Assembly: GCA_022729575.1 (NCBI GenBank)
Contig: DZAL01000019.1
Span: 1 to 42,671 of the forward strand
DNA from: Thiomargarita sp.
GTDB lineage: Bacteria > Pseudomonadota > Gammaproteobacteria > Beggiatoales > Beggiatoaceae
Length of the DNA stretch: 42,671 nucleotides
Reading direction: 5' to 3'
The position numbers were made by a program, and so were the translations under genes. The notes below the pieces were generated by a model. The model made no database searches and was not told the DNA's origin. It saw only the letters and a list, made by a program, of their open reading frames with translations. Positions 23,790 through 34,850 of this stretch are shown here, piece by piece (position 1 is the stretch's first letter; every line of letters starts with the position of its first letter).

Positions 23790-25586
23790 TTATAAATGTG
23801 CAGATGCATCAGTACGTTTAGTTAGCTTCCGGGCTTCGTTTAAAGCGGCATCGAGGTCAAAGCTGGGAGATAAACTGCTACCTGATTTGAAGCGTTTTTG
23901 ATATAACTGGGGAAACTTTTTCATGGTATCTTGAACGTAGTTGGCAGCCGTCATGCCTAAACCACAATGACTGGTGGTTTTAATCAGGTGACTTAAAGTG
24001 GCCATTTCTTGCAGGTCGTAGGCATTGCCATTGCCACTGACAAATTTTTCTATATATTGTTGTAAGAGGGAGGTACCGACCCGACATGGAGTGCAGAAGC
24101 CGCAACTTTCGTGGACGAAAAAGTTGGCGAAGTTTCTGACCAGGTCCATGAGGTCACGGGTGCGATTGAAAATCATAAACGAGCCGGTGGTGTTGAGGTC
24201 TTCAAAACAGAGCCGGCGGTCAAATTCTTCTGGGGAAATGCAGTATCCAGCGGCACCAGAATTTTGCACGGCTTGGACTTCCTGTGCCCCACAGGCTTCT
24301 AACACTTCGCGGACGGTGATGCCAAAGGGAAATTCATAAATGCCAGGGCGGTCACAATCGCCGCTGATACTAATGAGTTTGGTGCCTTTGGATTGTGCGG
24401 TGCCCAAGGTGTTGAATCGCTCGGCACCATCTACCATGACTTTAGTCGCGAGAGCAAAGGTTTCCACGTTATTAACCACGGTGGGTTTTCCCAGATAACC
24501 TTGAGTGACTGGGAAAGGAGGAGGTCGCCGTCGTGGAATGCCGCGGTTGCCTTCGATGGATTCAATCAGGGCGATTTCGGCACCACAAATATAGCCGCCG
24601 GCCCCTAAGTGAATTTCGATGTCAAAGGAAAAACCAGGGGTATCGAGAATATTATCCCCTAATAAACCGTCTTTGCGCCGTCGGTCGAGGACTGCTTCTA
24701 GTGACTCTAGGAGAAAACGGTATTCCCCGCGTAAATATAAAAATCCTTTTTTAGCGTTGATAATGTAGCCACAGAGGGTCATGCCTTCAAACATTAAATC
24801 CGCATAGCGTTGCATGAGGATTCGATCTTTAAAAGTACCTGGCTCGCCTTCGTCGGCATTACAGATGACAATATGCTCATCCGCTGGAGTATTACGACAA
24901 ATGAGCCATTTACTTTCGGTTTTGAAACCAGCGCCCCCGCAACCACGTAGGCCCGAGTGTCCTAATTCGGCTAAGGAGAGGTCGGCACCTTTTTTTAACA
25001 TAACCTGGAGTGCGCTCCCAGCTTCGAAATATCCGCCTAGCAAGATATGTTTACGTTGAATATTGGAATGGACTTCAAAAAATTCTTTGGGCCATTCGGC
25101 TAGGGTGACTTGGTAGTTGATTAAATCGACAATGGTATCGATACGAGATTTGGTTAAGCGAGCAATGGTGTGGCCATTGATTAAAATGGCGGGACCTTGG
25201 TCACTCATGCCAATACAAGAGGTGTTGTCCACCGTCACTCGTCCATCAGGACGGGGCTGACCGCATTGCACGCCTAATTTTTTTAGCATGTAGGCCATTA
25301 ATTCGACTTTACCTTGCATTTGTTCAATAATGTTGTCGCTGAACAAAATATCATATTGGCCACGCGGTTGTTGGTGGAAGAAGCTATAAAATCCAGCTAC
25401 TCCAGCAATCTGAGCGCGTGGTAAATTTAATTCGCCGGCTAGGGAATCAATAGCTAATTCTGGGATATAGCTATATTTTTCTTGGACCCGCCAGAGCATT
25501 TGTAAAAGATGCGTAGATTTCCCGTGATAAGCATGGACAATGGCTTGTACGGCAGGACGCACCGTAGTGAGATCGATGCTCGACAC
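23790..25586 (-). CDS. hoxF: Hydrogenase diaphorase subunit HoxF (NuoE-NuoF fusion)
   Basis: A 598-residue fusion, as in soluble NAD-reducing hydrogenases. Residues 1-150 are NuoE-like (WRVQEKYSYIPELAIDSLA, then CGQPRPDGRVTVDNTSCIG with part of the [2Fe-2S] cysteines). The rest is NuoF-like: FMN site LRGCGGAGFKTESKW, NADH site CNADEGEPGTFKDR, and the N3-type cluster ESCGFCTPCRVG with a distant cysteine in HCGLGM. The enzyme couples NAD+/NADH to hydrogen turnover in the cytoplasm. The start is GTG at 25586, 5 nt after GGAGG. First gene of hoxFUY. Confidence 0.94.
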   Translation of the reverse strand: MSSIDLTTVRPAVQAIVHAYHGKSTHLLQMLWRVQEKYSYIPELAIDSLAGELNLPRAQIAGVAGFYSFFHQQPRGQYDILFSDNIIEQMQGKVELMAYMLKKLGVQCGQPRPDGRVTVDNTSCIGMSDQGPAILINGHTIARLTKSRIDTIVDLINYQVTLAEWPKEFFEVHSNIQRKHILLGGYFEAGSALQVMLKKGADLSLAELGHSGLRGCGGAGFKTESKWLICRNTPADEHIVICNADEGEPGTFKDRILMQRYADLMFEGMTLCGYIINAKKGFLYLRGEYRFLLESLEAVLDRRRKDGLLGDNILDTPGFSFDIEIHLGAGGYICGAEIALIESIEGNRGIPRRRPPPFPVTQGYLGKPTVVNNVETFALATKVMVDGAERFNTLGTAQSKGTKLISISGDCDRPGIYEFPFGITVREVLEACGAQEVQAVQNSGAAGYCISPEEFDRRLCFEDLNTTGSFMIFNRTRDLMDLVRNFANFFVHESCGFCTPCRVGTSLLQQYIEKFVSGNGNAYDLQEMATLSHLIKTTSHCGLGMTAANYVQDTMKKFPQLYQKRFKSGSSLSPSFDLDAALNEARKLTKRTDASAHL

Positions 25587-25909
25587 ATTAGCCTCCGTTG
25601 GTTAAGGATGAAATTGAAAACTTTCTAACTCATCTTACGCACCACCACCACTAACCCCTCCTTGCTAAGGGGAATATCCCCAACGAGTCAAGTAGTGCCA
25701 CTCCCCTCCTTGCTAAGGAGGGGTAGGGGGTGGTTGAGTTAACCGTGCGTAAGGTGAATTTTTAATATTAAATTCAAATGAAATTATATCATAAAATATT
25801 TATTATGCTATAAAAGATTTGACAACTTTCGAAAAGTTGTCAAATCTATAATTATTTATTATATTGCATGAAGATTTGACAACTTTCGAAAAGTTGTCAA
25901 ATCTATAAA
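25587..25909. repeat. Repeat-rich spacer upstream of hoxF
   Basis: Contains an ACTCATCTTACGCAC-type inverted-repeat element (25628-25757) and two palindromes (25816-25846 and 25873-25903), the last one touching the 3' end of the transporter gene. The hox promoter should lie near the start of this stretch or inside the element; none is clear. Confidence 0.82.
25628..25757. mobile_element. Miniature inverted-repeat element, ACTCACCTTACGCAC family, copy 2
   Basis: Starts ACTCATCTTACGCACCACC and ends GTGCGTAAGGTGA, with the same CCCCTCCTTGCTAAGG / CTTGCTAAGGAGGGG inner parts as the other two copies. It sits 40 bp upstream of hoxF. Confidence 0.78.
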
Positions 25910-26710
25910 TTATTTATGTTGCATGGCCTGTTTTTTCATTTCAGTGGCCAATTCTTTACCTAAATAGTCATCAATGACTCTATGCAAAAAATAAATAAAG
26001 GGGGTTAATGCAATAGCCATGATAACTTTGTACGTGTATTTTACCATACCCAGGATTATCACTTGATATAATGCCCACTGTGTGGCGGGATTAAAATAAA
26101 ACGCAATCAACAAAACAATGAAACTATCTACTAACTGTGAGACTAAAGTAGAGCCGGTAGCTCTTAACCATAAATATTTTTCACCAGTATATCGTTTGAC
26201 CTGATAAAAGATAGCCACATCTATTAATTGTCCAACTAGAAAAGCGATCAGTGAGCCGATAATAATCCAGAGACCTTGTCCAAAAATAGTATTAAAAGCT
26301 GCTTCCATATTGACAGGCCCGTATTCAGTTTGTCGCATAATCCAGAAATCCACTGGAGTTAGTTGCATGGTCAAAATGACCATCAAGAAAGCGTAACTGA
26401 TAAATAGAATGGTGATATAAGTAAGTATCTTGACACCCCGCCTACCAAAATACTCGTTGATAACGTCACTGATGGCAAATTCTAATGGCCACAAAAGTGC
26501 GCCGGCGGTCAAATTTAAAGAAATAATCATTCCCCATAAAGGAAATGCCAGCGGTTCAAAGCCAAAAGTTTTTTCCAGGGAAAAAACTTTTACGCCAATA
26601 AATTCTGCAATAATCGCATTGGCCACAAAAAACCCCCCTATAGCAACAAACAGTAAATTAGTTTTATTGTCTAACGGCGAGGACGAATGAGTCGTAGTCT
26701 GTGTTGACAT
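25910..26710 (-). CDS. yhhQ: Queuosine precursor transporter (YhhQ/VUT family)
   Basis: A 266-residue inner-membrane protein with six or seven transmembrane helices. Family hallmarks include FFVANAIIAEFIGVKVF near the N-terminus, LLWPLEFAISDVINEYFGRRG (the conserved SDvinEyfG motif), GQLIDVAIFYQVKRYTG and STLVSQLVDSFIVLLIAFY. Members import preQ0, preQ1 or related queuosine precursors. A tgt gene lies 1.5 kb away, which supports a queuosine role. The C-terminus (TEMKKQAMQHK) is polar. No preQ1 riboswitch was recognised upstream. Confidence 0.88.
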   Translation of the reverse strand: MSTQTTTHSSSPLDNKTNLLFVAIGGFFVANAIIAEFIGVKVFSLEKTFGFEPLAFPLWGMIISLNLTAGALLWPLEFAISDVINEYFGRRGVKILTYITILFISYAFLMVILTMQLTPVDFWIMRQTEYGPVNMEAAFNTIFGQGLWIIIGSLIAFLVGQLIDVAIFYQVKRYTGEKYLWLRATGSTLVSQLVDSFIVLLIAFYFNPATQWALYQVIILGMVKYTYKVIMAIALTPFIYFLHRVIDDYLGKELATEMKKQAMQHK

Positions 26711-26939
26711 AGGTTTAGGGTTCCTAAATTTTTCGTTCTGAAGTCGAGTGCCTCTGACGCACTATTTACACACAACTGAAGCGTGGTGCAGTAATCTTTA
26801 AGTTAGGCTAACCTTCTCCGATTCCCGTCTTGGTAAAGAGGAGAGGGGGTGTCCCACGCACTACCTTGACCTGGTGCGGTCAACCAAAGATTTGACAACT
26901 TTCAACCAGTTGTCAAATCTATAAGTTGTTAAATCTATA
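26711..26939. repeat. Short spacer between yhhQ and moaA
   Basis: Holds one palindrome (26889-26919, loop variant TTTCAACCAG) followed by a half copy that reaches the 3' end of moaA. The remaining sequence, about 26730-26880, shows nothing recognisable and presumably carries the yhhQ promoter. Confidence 0.7.
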
Positions 26940-27944
26940 TTAGCCACCAGTGAAATTCATATAACGTAAAATAGGTGATGAATTATTTACCAGAAACTCA
27001 TGGCTTTGGGGCTTAAGCTCCATCGCCTTAATGATGGCCTGTTTGAGCGGTGCGATTTCGCCTGGATGTGAACGAATGACCCGTTTTAAATCTATGGCGG
27101 ATTCTTGGCCTAAACACAGCAATAAATGACCATCCGGCGTTAATCGTACCCGGTTACAGTGGTCACAAAAATTGTGACTATGGGGTGAAATAAATCCTAC
27201 TCGGGTCTGAGTCTGAGCCAGATGATAATAACGTGCAGGACCTCCTGTCGTTTCCATGGATGGTATTAACGTAAAGACGGTTTTTAATTCTTGCCGAATT
27301 TGGTCACTGGAATAAAACACTTCATTACGGTCTCGATTTTCCAAATTACCTAACGGCATTTCTTCAATAAAACTAATATCCACTCCCTGGTCAATGGCAA
27401 ACTGCACTAAGTTTATTACCTCGTCATGGTTACGGTGTTGAATAATCACTGCGTTTAGTTTAATTCGCTGAAATCCTGCGGTAAGCGCGGCCTCAATCCC
27501 GCGTAAAACTTTGTTTAAATCACCTCCCCGTGAAATTTTTGCAAAACGGTCGGGTCGCAAACTATCCAGACTAATATTAACTCGCTTCACTCCTGCTTCC
27601 TGTAACGGTTTAGCCATCTTTTCTAACAGCGAGCCATTGGTAGTCATAACCAATTCTTTTAAACCGTTTAATTTACCAAGTCCTTGAAATAATTGTAACA
27701 CATTTTTCCGCACGAGAGGCTCTCCTCCCGTAACTCGAATTTTGGTCACGCCCATTTCTACAAATGCTTGTCCTACCCATTCTAATTCTTCAAGAGTGAG
27801 TAATTGGGCTCTGGGCAAGAAAGTCATATTTTCGCCCATACAATAAATACAGCGGAAATCACAGCGGTCAGTCACCGATATACGTAAATAAGTTACTTTT
27901 CGATTATACTTATCTACTAAGGGAAAATGAGAAGCGCTTATCAC
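26940..27944 (-). CDS. moaA: GTP 3',8-cyclase MoaA (molybdenum cofactor biosynthesis)
   Basis: A 334-residue radical SAM enzyme that converts GTP to 3',8-cH2GTP, the first step of molybdenum cofactor synthesis. The N-terminal SAM cluster is CDFRCIYC (Cys28, Cys32, Cys35), followed by VTGGEPLVR. The C-terminal GTP-binding [4Fe-4S] cluster is FCDHCNRVRLTPDGHLLLCLG, and the protein ends in the Gly-Gly pair (NFTGG) needed in the family. The start is GTG at 27944. No other moa gene is adjacent. Confidence 0.95.
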   Translation of the reverse strand: MISASHFPLVDKYNRKVTYLRISVTDRCDFRCIYCMGENMTFLPRAQLLTLEELEWVGQAFVEMGVTKIRVTGGEPLVRKNVLQLFQGLGKLNGLKELVMTTNGSLLEKMAKPLQEAGVKRVNISLDSLRPDRFAKISRGGDLNKVLRGIEAALTAGFQRIKLNAVIIQHRNHDEVINLVQFAIDQGVDISFIEEMPLGNLENRDRNEVFYSSDQIRQELKTVFTLIPSMETTGGPARYYHLAQTQTRVGFISPHSHNFCDHCNRVRLTPDGHLLLCLGQESAIDLKRVIRSHPGEIAPLKQAIIKAMELKPQSHEFLVNNSSPILRYMNFTGG

Positions 27945-29307
<1,363 letters not shown>

Positions 29308-29318
29308 AGGTTTTGGTT

Positions 29319-29372
29319 TTGGAGTCCGGAATTTATTCCGTCTTTAGAGACGGAATAAATTCCGGACTCCAA
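29319..29372. repeat. Long hairpin repeat after tgt, GGAGTCCGGAATTTATTCCG family
   Basis: Arms TTGGAGTCCGGAATTTATTC and complement with an 8-base loop. Position 12 bp after tgt and before a convergent gene could make it act as a two-way terminator, but it lacks a T-run. The same sequence occurs at 11778-11837. Confidence 0.75.
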
Positions 29373-29385
29373 CTACTATGAATAA

Positions 29386-29772
29386 CTACGTTTTCTTCTT
29401 CAATAAACTTTCGAGATCGGCAAACGGTTTATGGGTAGAAGAAAGTTTTGGCTCACCACCTGCTACCACTCCACTACCATAAAGAACCTCTTCAGTATAG
29501 CGTGAATGTTCATTATCGTGACAGTAGAGGCATAATAATTCCCAATTGCTACCGTCAGACGGATTATGGTCGTGGTTATGATCCTTGTGATGAATAGTAA
29601 GCTCACGCAGATTTTTGAGCACAAACTCACGTCCACAACGTCCACAAATCCAAGGATAGAGTTTCAGTGCTTGCTCACGATAGCCCTGCTCCCGGAGTTG
29701 CTGGTTACGCAAACTCTCAGCGACTACCTGGTCTAACCGGTTAAGATTTGGTTTGGTCTTCTTTAATGGCAT
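29386..29772 (-). CDS. yajD: HNH nuclease-like protein, YajD family
   Basis: A 128-residue protein with an HNH fold: CGRCGREF, LTIHHKDHNHDHNPSDGSNWELLCLYCHDNEHS, i.e. two zinc CxxC pairs around the HH...N...H core. The N-terminal part (NLNRLDQVVAESLRNQQLREQGYREQALKLYPWIC) matches the YajD family. Substrate unknown. The C-terminus is less conserved. It is convergent with tgt. Confidence 0.85.
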   Translation of the reverse strand: MPLKKTKPNLNRLDQVVAESLRNQQLREQGYREQALKLYPWICGRCGREFVLKNLRELTIHHKDHNHDHNPSDGSNWELLCLYCHDNEHSRYTEEVLYGSGVVAGGEPKLSSTHKPFADLESLLKKKT

Positions 29773-30326
29773 AGCTACCTCCTTAAGTTTTTAATTGGAA
29801 CTGCTTGAAATATTTATGCTAATCGGCCCCCATCGTCCTCACCCTCGATACTTCTTCCAAACAAAAATGGGAGTACGGCGAGACCAGAAAATTGGTGATT
29901 CGGTACTTATTCTAACCTTGTGTGCAACACCACCTAATCAATGGTTATGGAATGCGGAGTCCCAAAACACGTTTTGGGTACCCGCGTGTGTCGTCCCCAA
30001 ACTTGTTTTGGACTCCGTGTGGCACCCCGCGTGTGTCGTCCCCAAACTTGTTTTGGACTCCGTGTGGCACCCCGCGTGTAGGAAGAGGACAACATTGGAG
30101 AACGGAATTTATTTCATCCGCAAAAAATTGACAATCATCGAAGGGTTGTGGTAGTCCCTCTAAGATAATGGAGGTCTTGATAATCCATGCCAGCTAAAAA
30201 TCTGCGGTAGTTTGAGATTTGACAACTTTCAAAAAGTTGTCAAATCTGCGGTAATTCGAGATTTGACAACTTTCAAAAAGTTATCAAATCTGCGGTAATT
30301 CGAGATTTGACAACTTTCAAAAAAAT
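29773..30326. other. Repeat region with a 45-bp tandem repeat and three palindromes
   Basis: At 29984-30074 a 45-bp unit (starting GCGTGTGTCGTCCCCAAACT) is present twice with a partial third copy; each unit contains a CCAAAC...GTTTTGG hairpin. The left end of a GGTAGTCCC element lies at 30150-30190. Two palindromes (30216-30246, 30260-30290) and a half copy (30303-30321) follow, separated by TGCGGTA(A)TTCGA. Open frames across the 45-bp repeat exist because the unit is divisible by three; I do not take them as genes. Confidence 0.7.
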
Positions 30327-31205
30327 CTAAACTGATTTATTTCTTAGCGCAAACAAACCTAACTGTATTTCTCCAGGAACTTCAGGGTCAATTTTTCTAG
30401 GCTCGAGTTCTCCTTCTGCGGTGACTCCTCCTGAATGGTTAATAGTCTGCGTGATTACCGGTACACAGTAATCGGCTATATGTTCTTGAATTTGTCCAGT
30501 GGAAAAACGAAGCACTTTCCACCCGGTCATTTCCAGCGCATTGTCTCTAATATTATCTTTGGTAGCCTGCTTTGGGTTAGCGTGCCAAGTGTCACCATCG
30601 GTTTCGATGTCGATTTTATTTTTAATACAATAAACCGCAAAATCTAAAAAGTAATTAGCCGCTGGACATTGGATGAACTCCTGTCGCTCGGCTGGAATTT
30701 GCAGACGTTTCAATTCGGCCCAGAGACGGTCTTCAAGGGGACTTTCATCATAGAGGTCATTAATTTCTACTGCATTATTGAATTTTTCCCAAGTCGTGGG
30801 AATAAAAACAATTCTTCGCCACCGCCGACTTATAATCGGTTTAGGTAAATGTTGTAGTGGATCAAGGAGGATTTGATAATAACATTTATTGGCTTTGGCA
30901 TCTTTAGGCAGATGGGGAAATAGTTTTAAACGAGTAACTTGTTGAATTTTATTAATTTTAGCATAATAATACACGGTGTAGGCTTGATGACCAAAAATTT
31001 TAGTTTGATAAAAAGCTAACCATTGCGGCGGCCAACGTTTTTTTAAAAACTTATCCACGCTATCCACCGGGATGCGATACCAGTGTTGATCAGTGGCTAT
31101 GGTGAAATCATCGTGATTGTTCATAACTGCCACTAATACTTCACCGCGATGTTCTTTTTGAGATGTAATGGACATTATTTTATTGGTATTGAAGAAACTT
31201 ACCAT
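30327..31205 (-). CDS. Protein with DUF559-like PD-(D/E)XK nuclease domain
   Basis: A 292-residue protein. The N-terminal 130 residues (RGEVLVAVMNNHDDFTIATD, then WYRIPVDS) are unrecognised but well formed. Residues about 150-250 resemble the DUF559/Vsr-like nuclease fold: a glutamate in SPLEDRLWAEL, YFLDFAVYCIKNKIDIETDG with catalytic-type Asp and Glu, DNIRDNALEMTGWKVLRFS, then a helix. Such proteins may nick or repair DNA; no methylase or mismatch-repair gene is next to it. Internal methionines (31172, 31124) are other possible starts, and no strong Shine-Dalgarno decides. Confidence 0.7.
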   Translation of the reverse strand: MVSFFNTNKIMSITSQKEHRGEVLVAVMNNHDDFTIATDQHWYRIPVDSVDKFLKKRWPPQWLAFYQTKIFGHQAYTVYYYAKINKIQQVTRLKLFPHLPKDAKANKCYYQILLDPLQHLPKPIISRRWRRIVFIPTTWEKFNNAVEINDLYDESPLEDRLWAELKRLQIPAERQEFIQCPAANYFLDFAVYCIKNKIDIETDGDTWHANPKQATKDNIRDNALEMTGWKVLRFSTGQIQEHIADYCVPVITQTINHSGGVTAEGELEPRKIDPEVPGEIQLGLFALRNKSV

Positions 31206-31671
31206 GTAGAATAGAAAGCTAAATCACACGGTAGAAAGCAGGATATATAAAACACAACAAATTATATTTTTAATTTTTGACAACAACACTGGTAATATTA
31301 TACCAAACTATTATACTGTCTATTGAAGTAATCGAAACTAACTCGACCCATGAGTACAAAGCGTAGCTTTGAGCAAGTTATTACGATGGCCAATGCGATT
31401 ATTTCAGATTTTCTAAATTTTTAAAGATGAAACTTTTAACAAAATAAATATATATATTATGATGAATTATAATGTTTATAAAACCATATATTATAATTAT
31501 TTTTTTGTTTTTACCTTCTACCCTATTGACAAATAGATATTATATATTTATACTCTCGCGTTTTTCAGAAAGAAGCCGGAACCGACTGATAAACCTCAGC
31601 CGAAGTAACCTTGATTTTCTTGATGAGAAACGGTATTTTATTTTCAATTTTCAGTGGTATATTGGAAAAAT
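31206..31671. other. AT-rich leader upstream of the ribosomal superoperon
   Basis: Very AT-rich and free of the palindromes that fill other spacers. It contains the promoter at 31526-31554 and an untranslated leader of roughly 110 nt before rpsL. A 70-codon open frame at 31472-31684 is low-complexity and overlaps the promoter and rpsL, so it is not called. Confidence 0.6.
31526..31554 (+). promoter_or_regulatory. Sigma-70-type promoter for rpsL-rpsG-fusA
   Basis: TTGACA at 31526-31531, a 17-bp spacer, and TATACT at 31549-31554, about 118 bp before the rpsL start. The -35 is a perfect consensus and the -10 is one base off TATAAT. This would be the main promoter of the str operon. Confidence 0.75.
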
Positions 31672-32046
31672 ATGGCAACAGTAAATCAGTTAGTACGTCA
31701 TCCACGCAAAGCACCTGTCTCGAAAAGTAATGTGCCTGCATTGGAGGGATGTCCACAAAAGCGCGGAGTATGTATGAGGGTTTATACGACTACTCCGAAA
31801 AAGCCAAATTCGGCAATGCGTAAAGTGGCGCGTGTACGACTAACGAACAGCATGGAAGTAACTACCTACATTGGCGGAGAGGGACATAACTTACAAGAAC
31901 ACTCCGTGGTACTGATTCGTGGGGGACGGGTTAAAGATTTACCAGGGGTGCGTTATCATACGATACGCGGGTGCTTAGATACTTCAGGCGTTAACGCGAG
32001 ACGGCAAGGCCGTTCTAAGTATGGCGCAAAACGACCCAAGTCTTAA
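31672..32046 (+). CDS. rpsL: 30S ribosomal protein S12
   Basis: A 124-residue protein, the exact family length, beginning [12 protein letters not shown]; in-frame codons before 31672 are ignored. The decoding-centre loops are intact: [12 protein letters not shown] with the lysine whose change gives streptomycin resistance, and [13 protein letters not shown]. First gene of the str operon, 41 nt before rpsG. Confidence 0.98.
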   Translation: MATVNQLVRHPRKAPVSKSNVPALEGCPQKRGVCMRVYTTTPKKPNSAMRKVARVRLTNSMEVTTYIGGEGHNLQEHSVVLIRGGRVKDLPGVRYHTIRGCLDTSGVNARRQGRSKYGAKRPKS

Positions 32047-32087
32047 CATACAAAATAATTTAATTAAAATGTGGGAACTAAATTAAC

Positions 32088-32558
32088 ATGCCAAGAAGAG
32101 GGAATGTTCCTAAACGTGTGATCCTACCTGATCCCAAATTTGTGGACGAAACGGTAGCTAAATTCATTAATGTAGTCATGAAAAGTGGCAAAAAAGCCGT
32201 GGCCGAACGTATTGTCTATGGTGCTTTAGACCGAGTAGCAGAAAAAATTAAAGGCGACCCTCTGGAGGTTTTTAATAAAGCCCTAGAGAATTTACGACCC
32301 GTGGTGGAAGTAAAATCGCGGCGCGTGGGTGGTTCAAACTATCAAGTTCCCGTAGAAGTACGGGCCAGTCGGCGGACCGCCCTAGCAATGCGCTGGTTAA
32401 CCGATGCCGCCCGGAAGCGTGGTGAAAAATCCATGGGATTACGTCTTGCCGGTGAGATGTTAGATGCCATAGAAAATAAGGGAACGGCAATGAAAAAGCG
32501 TGAAGATGTACATCGTATGGCCGAAGCCAACAAAGCTTTTTCACATTTCCGGTGGTAA
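32088..32558 (+). CDS. rpsG: 30S ribosomal protein S7
   Basis: A 156-residue S7, the protein that nucleates assembly of the 30S head. It starts [18 protein letters not shown] and contains [19 protein letters not shown] and [14 protein letters not shown], the usual bacterial C-terminus. A 141-nt spacer with TAACTGATAACTG-like short repeats separates it from fusA, longer than in many relatives. Confidence 0.98.
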   Translation: MPRRGNVPKRVILPDPKFVDETVAKFINVVMKSGKKAVAERIVYGALDRVAEKIKGDPLEVFNKALENLRPVVEVKSRRVGGSNYQVPVEVRASRRTALAMRWLTDAARKRGEKSMGLRLAGEMLDAIENKGTAMKKREDVHRMAEANKAFSHFRW

Positions 32559-32699
32559 TAAATTAAGCAGTCTGTTATCAGTTATTCTCAGTCAGACAGT
32601 TATCGATAAAAGAGCAATGGTAACGGATAACTGGTAACTGACAACCATTTTATAGATTTAAGTCAAAAAACTGATTAACTGATAACTGAACAAAATTAT

Positions 32700-34802
32700 A
32701 TGGCACGAAAGACACCCATTGAGCGCTATCGCAATATTGGTATTATGGCGCATATTGATGCGGGCAAAACGACAACCACAGAACGAGTTTTGTTTTATAC
32801 GGGCGTTTCGCATAAACTGGGAGAGGTACATGACGGCACCACGCAGATGGATTGGATGGTCCAAGAGCGGGAGCGCGGCATCACTATTACCTCGGCGGCT
32901 ACCACTTGTTTCTGGAAGGGGATGGCGCAACAATTTCCAGAGCATCGGATTAATATTATTGACACCCCTGGTCACGTTGATTTCACGATTGAAGTGGAAA
33001 GATCGTTGCGGGTGCTCGATGGTGCCGTAGCAGTCTTTTGTGCGGTCGGTGGAGTAGAACCACAATCAGAAACGGTCTGGCGGCAGGCGACTAAATATGG
33101 TGTACCACGGTTAGCTTTTGTTAATAAAATGGACCGTGCCGGTGCCGATTTTTTCCGCGTAGTGGAACAAATTAAGACCCGCTTAGGAGGCAATCCTATT
33201 CCCTTACAAGTTCCCATGGGCGCCGAAGAGAAATTTGAGGGAGTTGTCGACCTCGTTAAGATGAAAGCGATTCATTGGAATGAGGCGACTCAGGGAATGA
33301 GTTTTGAAGAATGTGAGATTCCTCCCCACTTGAAAAGCATCTGTGACGAGTGGCGAGCTAAATTGGTAGAAGCCGCCGCTGAAGCCAACGACCAGTTAAT
33401 GGACAAGTATTTAGTGGGGGAAGAATTGACCATAGCTGAAATTCGCCAAGGTTTACGCTCGCGGGCCCTGGCCAATGAAATTGTTCTCACCCTCTGTGGC
33501 TCGGCTTTTAAAAATAAAGGGGTGCAAGCAGTTTTGGATGCCGTGGTCGAATACTTACCGTCACCTTTAGATATTCCACCTATCCGTGGCGTGTTAGATG
33601 ATAAAAATCAAACCGAAGCATTTCGTCATGCCGATGATAATGAGCCTTTTGCGGCTTTAGCGTTTAAGGTGGCAACGGACCCTTTTGTGGGTACGCTAAC
33701 TTATTTTCGTGTCTATTCAGGCACCTTGAAATCCGGTGATACCGTCTTTAATCCGCTTAAAGATAATCGCGAGCGGTTAGGACGAATCCTACAAATGCAC
33801 GCCAATACTCGTGAAGAAATCAAGGAAGTCCATGCAGGAGATATTGCGGCGGCGGTAGGATTAAAAGATGTCACTACGGGTGATACCTTATGCGATAGAA
33901 ATAATATCATCACCCTGGAAAAAATAGAATTTCCCGAGCCGGTAATTTCCGTGGCCGTGGAACCCAAAACCAAAGCTGATTTGGACAAAATGTCGGTAGC
34001 TTTATCCAAGTTGTCCCATGAAGACCCTTCATTCCGAGTAAGGACTGATGAAGAAACTAATCAGACCATTATTTCCGGTATGGGAGAGCTGCACCTAGAG
34101 ATTATTGTGGATCGGATGAAGCGTGAATTTAACGTCGAAGCCAATGTCGGCGCACCACAAGTAGCTTACCGTGAAACTATCCGCAAAACTGTGGAACAAG
34201 AAGGTAAATATATTCGTCAATCTGGTGGACGTGGGCAATATGGTCATGTGTGGTTGAAGTTGGAACCCCTGCCCCCAGGCACCGGTTATGAATTTGTTAA
34301 CCAAATTGTAGGTGGTGTTATTCCTAAAGAATACATCCCAGCAGTGGGAAAAGGCATTCAAGAGCAGATGCAAAATGGAGTCATTGCCGGATATCCCGTG
34401 GTTGATGTACGAGTGACGCTGTTTGACGGCTCCTATCACGAGGTGGATTCCAATGAAATGGCATTTAAAATTGCCGGTTCAATGGGCTTCAAAGAGGGCG
34501 CGAAAAAGGCCGGTGCCATTTTGCTAGAGCCGATTATGTCAGTGGAGGCCGTCACACCCGAAGATTATATGGGAGATGTGATGGGCGATTTGAATCGTCG
34601 ACGTGGGATTTTACAAGGTATGGATACGATTCCTACGGGCAAAACGATTCGCGCTGAAGTGCCTCTAGGAGAGATGTTTGGTTATGCTACCGATTTACGC
34701 TCTTTAACCCAAGGACGAGCTAGTTATACTATGCAGTTTGCTAAGTATCAAGAGGCACCAGCCAGCATTGCGGAGGCGGTGATTAAGAAGAATCAAGGTT
34801 AG
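32700..34802 (+). CDS. fusA: Elongation factor G
   Basis: A 700-residue translocation GTPase. G1 is [13 protein letters not shown], switch [14 protein letters not shown]3 DTPGHVDF, G4 [10 protein letters not shown], and domains II-V follow in order, including [15 protein letters not shown] and the domain IV tip region ([16 protein letters not shown]). Full length. In gammaproteobacteria tufA usually follows; here 387 nt of repeats follow and then rpsJ. Confidence 0.98.
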   Translation: MARKTPIERYRNIGIMAHIDAGKTTTTERVLFYTGVSHKLGEVHDGTTQMDWMVQERERGITITSAATTCFWKGMAQQFPEHRINIIDTPGHVDFTIEVERSLRVLDGAVAVFCAVGGVEPQSETVWRQATKYGVPRLAFVNKMDRAGADFFRVVEQIKTRLGGNPIPLQVPMGAEEKFEGVVDLVKMKAIHWNEATQGMSFEECEIPPHLKSICDEWRAKLVEAAAEANDQLMDKYLVGEELTIAEIRQGLRSRALANEIVLTLCGSAFKNKGVQAVLDAVVEYLPSPLDIPPIRGVLDDKNQTEAFRHADDNEPFAALAFKVATDPFVGTLTYFRVYSGTLKSGDTVFNPLKDNRERLGRILQMHANTREEIKEVHAGDIAAAVGLKDVTTGDTLCDRNNIITLEKIEFPEPVISVAVEPKTKADLDKMSVALSKLSHEDPSFRVRTDEETNQTIISGMGELHLEIIVDRMKREFNVEANVGAPQVAYRETIRKTVEQEGKYIRQSGGRGQYGHVWLKLEPLPPGTGYEFVNQIVGGVIPKEYIPAVGKGIQEQMQNGVIAGYPVVDVRVTLFDGSYHEVDSNEMAFKIAGSMGFKEGAKKAGAILLEPIMSVEAVTPEDYMGDVMGDLNRRRGILQGMDTIPTGKTIRAEVPLGEMFGYATDLRSLTQGRASYTMQFAKYQEAPASIAEAVIKKNQG

Positions 34803-34850
34803 CGATTAACGAGGTTTCCTAAATCCTGGAAGGTTTAGGAAACCTTAGTG

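Noticed and set aside
29795..30154. 119-codon frame with 15-residue repeats
   Set aside because: The repeats come from the 45-bp hairpin unit being divisible by three; two frames stay open across it, and composition is unlike a protein.
31472..31684. 70-codon frame before rpsL
   Set aside because: Low-complexity Phe/Ile/Tyr translation of AT-rich promoter DNA that overlaps the -35/-10 elements and the rpsL start.
32559..32699. Separate promoter or RNA element between rpsG and fusA
   Set aside because: There are short TAACTGATAACTG repeats, but no clear promoter or defined fold; left as an ordinary spacer.
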